From Bradyrhizobium canariense (GTDB lineage Bacteria > Pseudomonadota > Alphaproteobacteria > Rhizobiales > Xanthobacteraceae), in assembly GCF_019402665.1 (NCBI RefSeq), contig NZ_VSST01000084.1, positions 103,342 through 167,341 of the forward strand: a stretch of 64,000 nucleotides of DNA, given 5' to 3'. The translations under genes and the position numbers were made by a program. The first letter of the stretch is position 1. Every line of letters starts with the position of its first letter. Below are positions 53,346 to 60,286 of this stretch, piece after piece. The notes beneath the pieces were generated by a model, which saw only the letters and a list, made by a program, of their open reading frames with translations, made no database searches and had not been told where the DNA came from.

Positions 53346-53498
53346 ATGCTTTATTTCATATATGCGCGCGACGGTGCGTGCCGGATCATATTGAGACGAG
53401 AGACGCGGGCTGCGGCCGAAAAGAAGGCTGCCGAACTCCGCGACATGGGTTGATTCGAGGTCGAGATCATCGAGAAGCCCGAAGAAAAAGCTGCCTGA
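53346..53498 (+). pseudogene. Small hypothetical gene interrupted by an in-frame TGA
   Basis: ATG after AGGATCAGAAA. Reads MLYFIYARDGACRIILRRE, TRAAAEKKAAELRDMG, then TGA at 53451, then FEVEIIEKPEEKAA and a second TGA at 53496. The reading continues sensibly after the first TGA, and a single base change from TGG (Trp) would restore a 50-residue protein. Small Bradyrhizobium proteins with a MLYFIYA start and an FxVEII end exist (from memory). Confidence 0.55.
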
Positions 53499-53568
53499 GC
53501 GCTCTCGTCGGGCCGCAGCGGGTCATGTTCGCAGATGGTAGACAAGCTGCGGCGTCTGAAGAGGCGCT

Positions 53569-53784
53569 CTAGGCTGACTTAGGCGCATTCCTCAAATGAA
53601 TGAGAGCTCGACGACCCGCAGAGGTGAGGTCAGTGAGGGTGATCTTCCCCTCCAGTGCGGTTTGGATCAGTTCCTCGGCGACGTATCTGCGGCTTTCGTG
53701 ATCGCCGCCGTTCGGCAATTCCCGACAGACCTCTTCCAGGACCACGTCCATGTTCGCTTGAACTCGTTCCGGAAACTCGCCCAT
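53569..53784 (-). CDS. Small hypothetical protein
   Basis: 71 residues from the ATG at 53784, preceded by AAGGAG. Reads MGEFPERVQANMDVVLEEVC, RELPNGGDHESRRYVAEELI and QTALEGKITLTDLTSAGRRA. Entirely helical, acidic first half and basic end. Conserved small proteins of this kind occur across Bradyrhizobium; function unknown. The open frame further upstream has no ribosome site. Confidence 0.65.
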   Translation of the reverse strand: MGEFPERVQANMDVVLEEVCRELPNGGDHESRRYVAEELIQTALEGKITLTDLTSAGRRALIHLRNAPKSA

Positions 53785-53963
53785 GCCCTTCGCTCCTTGG
53801 AGGAAAAAACGGCGGAAAGCTAAGCACTTTTCTGCGGCGGGTACAGCGGAGGATCGCGGCGAGGTTAAAGGGCGTTTGTGCAGAAGTGAACGGACGCGTT
53901 GATGGTTCGCGAACAATTGCACGCGGCGGGAGTCGTCTTAGGAGAGGAGAACGGAGCGCCGCG

Positions 53964-54233
53964 ATGGATGAAAGGAAAAAACTCGAGCATCAGATCGCAC
54001 TGGCTACCCGCACTGCCGCGTCCACAAGGGATGAAGGTACCGCGAGCAGGCTGCGGCAATTCGCAGACCAGCTCAGGCGCGCGCTATTCCCGTCCGCTTC
54101 CCGGCGCTCCCAGATCACCGCACGCGCCTATCAGCTTTGGGAGCAGGCCGGACGCCAATCCGGACGGGACGTGGAGTTCTGGCTGCAAGCCGAGCGGGAG
54201 ATCAGCCGCCCGGACCCCGAAAGCCAGGATTAG
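53964..54233 (+). CDS. Small DUF2934-like protein
   Basis: 89 residues. The C-terminal half has the DUF2934-type pattern ITARAYQLWEQAGRQSGRDVEFWLQAEREI. The N-terminal half is a basic helix (RKKLEHQIALATRTAASTRD). DUF2934 proteins are small, common in rhizobia and of unknown role. Upstream GGAGCGCCGCG is a weak ribosome site. Confidence 0.7.
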   Translation: MDERKKLEHQIALATRTAASTRDEGTASRLRQFADQLRRALFPSASRRSQITARAYQLWEQAGRQSGRDVEFWLQAEREISRPDPESQD

Positions 54234-54265
54234 GGGATACCGTCCTGCAGGCCCTCCGCTGCGAG

Positions 54266-54367
54266 TCAGCGTCGGCGGGCAAACCACATTCCGAGCACGA
54301 ACGCGAGGGCCAGGGATTGCAGCGGCGCCTCGACGGTCGCCTTGCGGAGGCGATCCGCCCAAACCAT
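54266..54367 (-). CDS. Tiny membrane peptide (33 residues)
   Basis: MVWADRLRKATVEAPLQSLA then LAFVLGMWFARRR. The ATG at 54367 follows GGGAGGATGCTGCC, a strong ribosome site. One hydrophobic helix ends in basic residues, so a single-pass membrane peptide is likely. Similar short C-terminal segments occur in DUF883/ElaB-like proteins, but this ORF is too short to assign. Confidence 0.4.
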   Translation of the reverse strand: MVWADRLRKATVEAPLQSLALAFVLGMWFARRR

Positions 54368-54564
54368 GGCAGCATCCTCCCAAAACGTTCTTCCGCTTGC
54401 GCCGAATCGAGCGCGATCGAGAACGTTTTTCCAGTCGTGCGTCGACTGTCGGTTGTGAGCGTGCCTTGGCACCAACCGACTCGTTCTTATTGCGCTACCG
54501 ACTCGTTCTTTCGGTGGCGGCATAGCGTTCAAAAACAAAGAGCCGCATCGCTGCGGCTCGGACT

Positions 54565-54975
54565 CTATTCGTCGCGATAGACCTTCTCGCGTTTCTCGTG
54601 GCGCTCCTGCGCCTCCACCGAGAGCGTCGCGATGGGACGGGCCTCGAGCCGCTTCAACGAGATCGGCTCGCCGGTGTCCTCGCAATAGCCGTAGGTGTTG
54701 TCCTCGATACGCTGGAGCGCGGCGTCGATCTTGGCGATCAACTTACGCTGGCGGTCGCGGGCACGGAGTTCGATGGCGCGGTCCGTTTCGGACGATGCCC
54801 GATCGGCGAGATCGGGGTGGTTCACGTTCTCCTCCTGCAAGGCTTGCAGGGTGAGCTTGGACTCTTTGAGGATCTCATCCTTCCAAGCGAGGAGCTTCAA
54901 GCGGAAGTACTCCTTCTGCCTGTCGTTCATGAAAGGCTCTTTTTCGGTCGGTCGGTAGTTTTTCAACTTTTCCAA
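54565..54975 (-). CDS. dksA: RNA polymerase-binding transcription factor DksA
   Basis: 136 residues from a TTG at 54975 (reads EKLKNYRPTEKEPFM, conserved in alphaproteobacterial DksA) or 121 from the ATG at 54930. The coiled coil includes DRASSETDRAIELRARDRQRKLIAKID with the tip Asp-x-x-Asp/Ser region. The zinc-finger part YGYCEDTGEPISLKRLEARP keeps only one of the four cysteines. Single-Cys DksA proteins are known from alphaproteobacteria and are functional. With ppGpp it tunes rRNA and amino-acid promoters. Confidence 0.9.
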   Translation of the reverse strand: MEKLKNYRPTEKEPFMNDRQKEYFRLKLLAWKDEILKESKLTLQALQEENVNHPDLADRASSETDRAIELRARDRQRKLIAKIDAALQRIEDNTYGYCEDTGEPISLKRLEARPIATLSVEAQERHEKREKVYRDE

Positions 54976-55146
54976 GGGCGGCCTATCTGTCTAAGCAACG
55001 ACTCGTACGCGGAACGGGGTCCGCTGAGCGGGGCGTTATATAGCGGCCTCCTGTGACAGACAATGTTTCCCTGATCGCCCGACCGGCGCCCCCAAGCCCT
55101 TGCACAGGAAAGGTTTATCCTGAAGGGCTCGGGAGCGGCCGACGGC

Positions 55147-55758
55147 CTAGTAGCCGACCGTGAAACGCTGCCTTTCATGGGCCGGCCGCTCGATCTCGTC
55201 GGCGAGCGCGATGGCGTAGTCCGCGAAGGTGATCCAGCTCTTCCCGTTCGCATCTGCGAGAAGCTGATCGGTGCCAAGCCGGAACTTGCCGATGCGCTCG
55301 CCCTCGATGAATAGGGCAGACGGCGAGATGAAGGTCCAGTTCAGCTCCTTTTCCTGCCGTAGCAGGTCGAGAAAGGTCGAACCCGCCTCCGCCTCGGCCT
55401 TGTACTGAGCCGGAAAGCCGGGAGTTGTCACCAGTTTGACGCCCGGAGCGACCTCCAGGCTGCCGGCTCCGCCGACGACGAGGTAACGACCGACCTTGGA
55501 GTCCTTGGCCGCACCGATCAGCTTGAGCGCGTCACTGGCCAGGAAGTGCACGGAACTCACGGCGACGTCGTGCCCGGCCCACAGCTTGGCAAGGCCTGGC
55601 TGGTCGAGCACGTCCCCCTTGGTGGGGGTGACGTTCGGCAGGGCGGCGATCTGCTCAGGGTTGCGGGCGATGGCCGTAAGCGTGTGGCCGCGGCGGGACA
55701 GTTCCTTGGTGATCTCCGACCCGGCCCGGCCCGAGGCGCCGGCAACTGCGATTTTCAT
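55147..55758 (-). CDS. NAD(P)-binding oxidoreductase (NmrA/SDR-like)
   Basis: 203 residues. The dinucleotide-binding motif GASGRAGSEITKELSRRGH starts at residue 7 and is followed by LTAIARNPEQIAALPNVTPT and KGDVLDQPGLAKLWAGHDVA. The family (NAD(P)H-binding, YwnB-like) usually sits beside an HxlR regulator, as here. Probably a stress- or electrophile-induced reductase; substrate unknown. Confidence 0.85.
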   Translation of the reverse strand: MKIAVAGASGRAGSEITKELSRRGHTLTAIARNPEQIAALPNVTPTKGDVLDQPGLAKLWAGHDVAVSSVHFLASDALKLIGAAKDSKVGRYLVVGGAGSLEVAPGVKLVTTPGFPAQYKAEAEAGSTFLDLLRQEKELNWTFISPSALFIEGERIGKFRLGTDQLLADANGKSWITFADYAIALADEIERPAHERQRFTVGY

Positions 55759-55820
55759 GGAAGGCTCCTTTGCTTCTGTGGTAACTATGGGTAACTAGAT
55801 ATCGCAAAGAGCGCTGGTGT

Positions 55821-55842
55821 TAAGAGAGCACTTTGTGCTTAC
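55821..55842. promoter_or_regulatory. Palindrome in the oxidoreductase/HxlR gap
   Basis: AGCAC-TTT-GTGCT (55827-55839) with partly symmetric flanks lies in the middle of the 150-base divergent gap. It is the best operator candidate for the HxlR regulator. Two GGTAACTA-like direct repeats are nearby at 55780-55800. Confidence 0.45.
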
Positions 55843-55907
55843 CTGATTACACAAGAGTAACCGGCGGCGGCCGGCAAATCAGTGGAATGGATCGTGAGGA
55901 CCCGACG

Positions 55908-56279
55908 ATGAAGCCAGACGTCTACGCAGCGAACTGCCCCACGCGACAGATCCTCGACCGCGTCGGTGACAAATGGGCGGTGCTGATCCTGCTGCTGCTG
56001 CGCGAGGAGCCGATGCGCTTCAATCAGTTGCGCCGGACGATTGAAGGCATTTCGCAGAAGATGCTGAGCCAGGTTCTCAAGTCGCTCGAGCGCGATGGAT
56101 TGCTCAAGCGTCACGCCATCGCAACCGTGCCGGTGACCGTGGAATACTCGATCACGCAACTCGGCGTGACGCTCGCCGCAGCCGTCGATCCGCTGCGCGA
56201 TTGGGCCGAACAGAATCTGAAAGACGTGCTGGCCGCCCAGCGCCGCTACGATTCGCAGTTGAAGGATGAAGCGGCGTAA
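55908..56279 (+). CDS. HxlR-family winged-helix regulator
   Basis: 123 residues from the ATG at 55908, seven bases after GTGAGGA. Signature CPTRQILDRVGDKWAVLILL with the sensor-type Cys at residue 9, then RFNQLRRTIEGISQKMLSQV, LKSLERDGLLKRHA and VEYSITQLGVTL. HxlR proteins respond to electrophiles or formaldehyde through the N-terminal Cys. It faces the oxidoreductase gene, its likely target. It converges with fliX, five bases away. Confidence 0.9.
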   Translation: MKPDVYAANCPTRQILDRVGDKWAVLILLLLREEPMRFNQLRRTIEGISQKMLSQVLKSLERDGLLKRHAIATVPVTVEYSITQLGVTLAAAVDPLRDWAEQNLKDVLAAQRRYDSQLKDEAA

Positions 56280-56283
56280 GACG

Positions 56284-56697
56284 CTACGCCTGCCCGGCCT
56301 TGGCGAGCTCGACCTCGACGCGCAGCTCGATCTCGGACAGCACCGAGTCCAGGCCGGGATCGCCGGAGGACGATTTCAGGTTCGCCGCAGCGTCACGCAG
56401 CCGCATCACGGTCGAGGCGTCGAGCTTGCCGGACAGAAGTCCCATCTTGAGATCGTCGAGCACGTCGAGCGCGGTCTTTCCACGCACGACCGAGCGCTTG
56501 CGACGCTCGACCGGATCCTCCTCGATGCCTTGCAGCGCCAGCAGCCCGTCGATGTTGGCGGCGGCCTTCGGCGCCGCGGCGCCCCGCGTCTCCGGCGCCG
56601 ACGAGGTGTCGGGCAACACGAAGGTGCCGGAGCTCGTCCGCCTGGCCTGGCTGGCCGGCGTTCCAAGCGTGGTGCCGTTCGGTCCGTAGATGCGCAT
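56284..56697 (-). CDS. fliX: Flagellar assembly regulator FliX
   Basis: 137 residues from the ATG at 56697 (MRIYGPNGTTLG). The conserved C-terminal half reads NIDGLLALQGIEEDPVERRK, RSVVRGKTALDVLDDLKMGL and SGKLDASTVMRLRDAAANLK. In Caulobacter FliX links early basal-body assembly to FlbD, the activator of sigma-54 flagellar promoters. flbD is not in the window. A near-CtrA box lies 50 bases upstream. Confidence 0.92.
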   Translation of the reverse strand: MRIYGPNGTTLGTPASQARRTSSGTFVLPDTSSAPETRGAAAPKAAANIDGLLALQGIEEDPVERRKRSVVRGKTALDVLDDLKMGLLSGKLDASTVMRLRDAAANLKSSSGDPGLDSVLSEIELRVEVELAKAGQA

Positions 56698-56743
56698 CGG
56701 AAGCAATCCGGGTGATCGATGTGCCACATTCGCCGTTTTATGG

Positions 56744-56758
56744 TTAACGGCCCGTAAA
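56744..56758. promoter_or_regulatory. Near-consensus CtrA box upstream of fliX
   Basis: TTAA (56744-56747), seven bases, TAAA (56755-56758). One base from the full consensus. It lies 47 bases from the fliX start in the fliX/flgI divergent gap. Confidence 0.5.
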
Positions 56759-56876
56759 CAGCCCGGCAAAATCTGCCGACAGGCGGCAGTTTCGCTCCTC
56801 AGAGACAACACAGGCTGAGGTCGCTCGAAACAGATTTATTCAACCTATTCAGCTACCTACCCCCGCTGCCCCGACT

Positions 56877-56892
56877 TGGCACAGCGCTCGCA
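56877..56892 (+). promoter_or_regulatory. Sigma-54 promoter element of flgI
   Basis: TGGCAC-AGCGC-TCGCA, matching TGGCAC-N5-TTGCW with GG and GC correctly spaced, 75 bases before the flgI start. Same deviation (TCGC for TTGC) as at flgF. Confidence 0.65.
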
Positions 56893-56967
56893 AGGACAGC
56901 GTCGGACCAGCTCGTCATGGGAGTGTCGCGATGGTTCTTTGATTTGAGGAGCCTCGGGGAGCAGAGG

Positions 56968-58092
56968 ATGCCAAGCGTTCGTTGGGTGAGACTTGTGGGG
57001 GTGGCCTGCGCCGCGCTGTCAGCGCTGGTGCTCTCGGCCAATTCTGCAAGCGCGACATCGCGCATCAAGGATCTCGCCAACATCGAAGGCGTGCGGCAGA
57101 ACCAGCTCATCGGCTATGGCCTCGTCGTCGGCCTCAACGGCACCGGCGACACCCTCAACAACATCCCCTTCACCAAGCAGTCGCTGCAAGCGATGCTCGA
57201 GCGCATGGGCGTCAACATCCGCGGCGCCACCATCCGCACCGGCAACGTCGCCGCCGTGATGGTGACAGGCAATCTGCCGGCCTTCGCCACCCAGGGCACG
57301 CGCATGGACGTCACCGTCTCCGCGCTCGGCGACGCCAAGAATCTCCAGGGCGGCACCCTGCTCGTCACCCCACTCCTCGGTGCCGACGGCAACGTCTATT
57401 CGGTCGCACAGGGCTCGCTCGCGATATCCGGCTTCCAGGCCGAGGGTGAGGCGGCGAAAATCGTGCGTGGCGTGCCGACCGTCGGACGCATCGTCAACGG
57501 TGCCATCATCGAGCGGGAGATCGAGTTCGCGCTCAATCGCCTGCCGAACGTCCGTCTTGCGCTGCGCAATGCCGACTTCACCACGGCCAAGCGGATCGCC
57601 GCCGCGATCAACGACTATCTCGGCGTCAAGACCGCCGAGCCGATCGACCCATCGACCGTGCAGCTTGCGATCCCACCGGAGTTCAAGGGCAACGTCGTCG
57701 CCTTTCTCACCGAGATCGAGCAGCTCCAGGTCGATCCGGATCTCGCCGCCAAGATCATCATCGACGAACGCAGCGGCATCATCGTGATGGGCCGCGACGT
57801 CCGCGTCGCCACCGTTGCGGTCGCACAGGGCAACCTCACCGTCACGATCTCCGAGAGCCCGCAGGTCAGCCAGCCCAACCCGCTGTCGCGGGGGCGGACC
57901 GTGGTCGCGCCGCGCAGCAGCGTCAGCGTCACCGAGGACGGCAAGAAGTTCGCCGTCGTCAAGGACGGCGTCTCGCTTCAGCAGCTCGTCGACGGCCTCA
58001 ACGGCCTCGGCATCGGCCCGCGCGATCTCATCAGCATCCTGCAGGCGATCAAGGCCGCCGGTGCGATCGAAGCCGACATCGAGGTGATGTGA
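56968..58092 (+). CDS. flgI: Flagellar P-ring protein FlgI
   Basis: 374 residues from the ATG at 56968 (after GGGGAGCAGAG); an ATG at 56917 is in frame but would sit before the signal peptide (RLVGVACAALSALVLSANSASA). The FlgI core starts SRIKDLANIEGVRQNQLIGYGLVVGLNGTGD and ends PRDLISILQAIKAAGAIEADIEVM. It forms the periplasmic P ring, chaperoned by FlgA. Its stop overlaps flgJ (TGATG). Confidence 0.96.
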   Translation: MPSVRWVRLVGVACAALSALVLSANSASATSRIKDLANIEGVRQNQLIGYGLVVGLNGTGDTLNNIPFTKQSLQAMLERMGVNIRGATIRTGNVAAVMVTGNLPAFATQGTRMDVTVSALGDAKNLQGGTLLVTPLLGADGNVYSVAQGSLAISGFQAEGEAAKIVRGVPTVGRIVNGAIIEREIEFALNRLPNVRLALRNADFTTAKRIAAAINDYLGVKTAEPIDPSTVQLAIPPEFKGNVVAFLTEIEQLQVDPDLAAKIIIDERSGIIVMGRDVRVATVAVAQGNLTVTISESPQVSQPNPLSRGRTVVAPRSSVSVTEDGKKFAVVKDGVSLQQLVDGLNGLGIGPRDLISILQAIKAAGAIEADIEVM

Positions 58093-58457
58093 TGCAGGCC
58101 GGCATGGTCAACACCGCACGCGTCGCCAGCTCCGCCTTCTCGGTGGAGAGCCGCAACGGCCGCCCGGACTTCGATCTCGCCGCGGCACTGCAGAAGGTCT
58201 CGCCGAAGCAGCAGGTCAAGGCGCAGAAGATCGCCACCGACTTCGAGGCGATGTTCCTCAACAGCATGTTCTCGCAGATGACCTCGGGTCTGAAGGGCGA
58301 AGGCCCGTTCGGCGACACCCCTGGCACCGGCGTGTGGCGCTCAATGCTGACCGAGCAATATTCCAAGAACTTCGCCAACGCCGGCGGCGTCGGCATCGCC
58401 ACCGACGTCTATCGCACCCTGATCATGCAGCAGGCAAAAACGATCCGCACGGCATAA
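58092..58457 (+). CDS. flgJ: FlgJ-type rod-binding protein (no muramidase domain)
   Basis: 121 residues. The rod-binding domain shows KIATDFEAMFLNSMFSQMTS, GLKGEGPFGDTPGTGVWRSM and LTEQYSKNFANAGGVGIATD. The C-terminal muramidase of enteric FlgJ is absent, as usual in alphaproteobacteria, where a separate lytic enzyme opens the wall. Coupled to flgI by a TGATG overlap. Confidence 0.9.
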   Translation: MQAGMVNTARVASSAFSVESRNGRPDFDLAAALQKVSPKQQVKAQKIATDFEAMFLNSMFSQMTSGLKGEGPFGDTPGTGVWRSMLTEQYSKNFANAGGVGIATDVYRTLIMQQAKTIRTA

Positions 58458-58468
58458 GGTCAAACGAG

Positions 58469-58966
58469 ATGAACCACTTCAACGCCTCGCGTCAGCCGGT
58501 GCAAGCGCAGCGCCCGAACACCGCATCCGGCAGCGCCGAGGCGCGCAAGATCGCCGAGCAGTTGATGGATGCGATGAGTGCCCTGCTCGGCCTGATCGAG
58601 CGCGAGACCGAGCTGGTACGTGCCGGCCAAGTCCGCGAGGCGATGACCCTCGAGAGCAAGAAGCAGGAACTGTCGCGAAACTATGTCGGCGCCGTCACCC
58701 AGTTGAAGGCGAACCAGGCCCAGCTCGCCAAATCCGCGCCCGAGCTGCTCTCGACGCTGCATCGGCACCATGATGCATTCCGCGCGATGCTCCAGGTCAA
58801 CCTCACCGTGCTCGCAACCGCTCACGCGGTGTCGGAGAGCGTCGTGCGCGGCGTCAACGCCGAGATCCAGAAGCGCAACGTGCCGAACACCTACACGGCC
58901 GCGGGACGCCGCGCCACGCCGGGCCCGCGCCACATCACGCCGCTCGCGGTCAGCCGCTCGCTCTGA
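58469..58966 (+). CDS. FlgN-like flagellar chaperone
   Basis: 165 residues, helical. The core has AEQLMDAMSALLGLIERETE, LVRAGQVREAMTLESKKQEL and SRNYVGAVTQLKANQAQLAK, which fits FlgN (export chaperone for hook-filament junction proteins). Located 11 bases after flgJ with CGAG before the ATG. The tail is Arg-rich and Pro-rich. Confidence 0.75.
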   Translation: MNHFNASRQPVQAQRPNTASGSAEARKIAEQLMDAMSALLGLIERETELVRAGQVREAMTLESKKQELSRNYVGAVTQLKANQAQLAKSAPELLSTLHRHHDAFRAMLQVNLTVLATAHAVSESVVRGVNAEIQKRNVPNTYTAAGRRATPGPRHITPLAVSRSL

Positions 58967-59125
58967 GCGCGCGCAATAACAAATGACAATTTTACGAAAA
59001 ACCGCGGGGCAACATCGTCGCGCGGTTAGGCACGTTTCCTTACCGGATGTTCAATCCCGGTGTTCCATGCTTGCGTATTGAGAGGGGTTGGGATTTGACT
59101 CACGTGAGGCAACCAGGAGGCTGCC

Positions 59126-59485
59126 ATGAGTACAGATTTCAGCATCAGGCCGGTGGGGATACCGGTTGCCGTGCAGATCGTAACGACGTCGAATGCGGCG
59201 GCGAACGAGGCCGTGCAAACCGATCTGCCCGTGAGCCAGACAGTGGCCGCTGGCGATGCGAGCGCGCCTGCACGCAATGATTTGCGAAGCAACGAGAACA
59301 TCTCACGCCAGGTCGTGTTCGACCAGGCGGCGGCGTCGTTCGTCTTCCAGGTCGTCAACGACAGGACCGACGCGGTGGTGAACCAGTTCCCCGACGAAGC
59401 AATGCTGCGCCGGCGGGCCTATTTCCATGCGCAGGATTTGAAATCCGAGCCCTCGCGTCCGGCCAGCACGGACCGCAGCGCCTGA
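59126..59485 (+). CDS. FlaG-like small flagellar protein
   Basis: 119 residues, ATG after CAGGAGG. The C-terminal part RQVVFDQAAASFVFQVVNDR, TDAVVNQFPDEAMLRRRAYF matches the FlaG layout (a V-x-V-x-D/N-x-x-T strand pair then Q-x-P-x-E/D-x-x-L). FlaG proteins affect filament length. It lies between flgN-like and flaF in a flagellar context. Assignment rests on the last 45 residues only. Confidence 0.6.
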   Translation: MSTDFSIRPVGIPVAVQIVTTSNAAANEAVQTDLPVSQTVAAGDASAPARNDLRSNENISRQVVFDQAAASFVFQVVNDRTDAVVNQFPDEAMLRRRAYFHAQDLKSEPSRPASTDRSA

Positions 59486-59626
59486 CCATCAGGCGTCGAG
59501 CCTCGCAACGGCAACATCGAGATCGCTCGAACGGTCGCGGGACCGGTGACGACGTTGTTGATCTGCGCCTTGCCGCTATCCGTCACTTGAACTTGATATT
59601 GCCGCCGCGGAACGAGCCGTGCTCGA

Positions 59627-59995
59627 TCACGGACGGCCGGACAGACCAGCGGCGATATTGCGGTTGATCTCGATCAGGGGACGGAAGTGATCGAACTGCG
59701 GGCTCATCTGCAGCGCGGCGGTCTGGCTCAGCACGAACACGCTGATGTTGGCGATCTTCTGCCGGACCTCGATCGGCTGCGGATTGTTCTCGCGCATGGC
59801 CTCGCCCAGAAAGATCGTCCAGAGCTTGCGATTGAACATCAGGGCCTGCGTGGTCTGCTCGCTGAACGGCTCGGCGCTGTTGATCGCATCCTGAAGCTTG
59901 TTCGCGGCCTTGAGCAGGGTCTGCGCTTCGATGTCGCGAGGAGATGCGGTGGTCGTTGCAACACGCGCGTAGGCCGAGGCAGCGGAATTCGACAT
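59627..59995 (-). CDS. flaF: Flagellin regulator FlaF
   Basis: 122 residues. Motifs: ARVATTTASPRDIEAQTLLK, LMFNRKLWTIFLGEAMREN and VRQKIANISVFVLSQTA. FlaF is needed for flagellin synthesis and secretion in Caulobacter and rhizobia, usually with FlbT, which restrains flagellin translation. No flbT is seen after it. It lies downstream of the flagellin genes on the same strand. Confidence 0.92.
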   Translation of the reverse strand: MSNSAASAYARVATTTASPRDIEAQTLLKAANKLQDAINSAEPFSEQTTQALMFNRKLWTIFLGEAMRENNPQPIEVRQKIANISVFVLSQTAALQMSPQFDHFRPLIEINRNIAAGLSGRP

Positions 59996-60069
59996 CAATC
60001 ACACCCTGGAGGTTACCTAGCCCGTTGAACGCGCTTAAGGATTTCTTTCCCGACCCTAGGCAGCACCGC

Positions 60070-60084
60070 TTAAGATTTGCTTAC
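60070..60084. promoter_or_regulatory. Near-consensus CtrA box upstream of flaF
   Basis: TTAA (60070-60073), seven bases, TTAC (60081-60084), 75 bases before flaF. Confidence 0.45.
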
Positions 60085-60225
60085 ATGTGTGCTTGGAAGC
60101 ACTCCGGATTATTACGGGTCTCGGAGTTCTTCGTCATCGTGAAGCTAGACGCGCATGTGCACGCTGTAAACACGTCACGCGCGGTGTGCGTCGATCTCAG
60201 CTAATCCTGCCTTAGCGATCTCCGT

Positions 60226-60256
60226 AAAATGAACGGCGGAGCCTTAGCCCCGCCGC
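60226..60256 (-). terminator. Terminator of flagellin gene 1
   Basis: On the minus strand: GGCGGGGC / GCTCCGCC stem (60235-60254) with a TAAG loop, then a T-rich stretch. It lies about 30 bases after the stop and resembles the hairpin after flagellin gene 2. Confidence 0.65.
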
Positions 60257-60286
60257 GAAATCGATGAGCGAGCTTGCGCCGCGAAA

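Larger units (their letters stand above)
60001..60286. other. flaF upstream region with CtrA-like boxes and flagellin terminator
   Basis: No gene seen. It holds TTAA-N7-TTAC at 60070-60084 and TTAA-N7-TTTC at 60035-60049, both candidates for flaF control. The flagellin terminator is at its right end. Confidence 0.5.

Noticed and set aside
53451..53453. In-frame TGA read as selenocysteine
   Set aside because: No selenocysteine insertion element or redox context is visible, and the likely ancestral residue is Trp. A nonsense mutation is simpler.
59486..59626. Possible flbT remnant after flaF
   Set aside because: Short readable pieces exist on the minus strand but none resembles FlbT.
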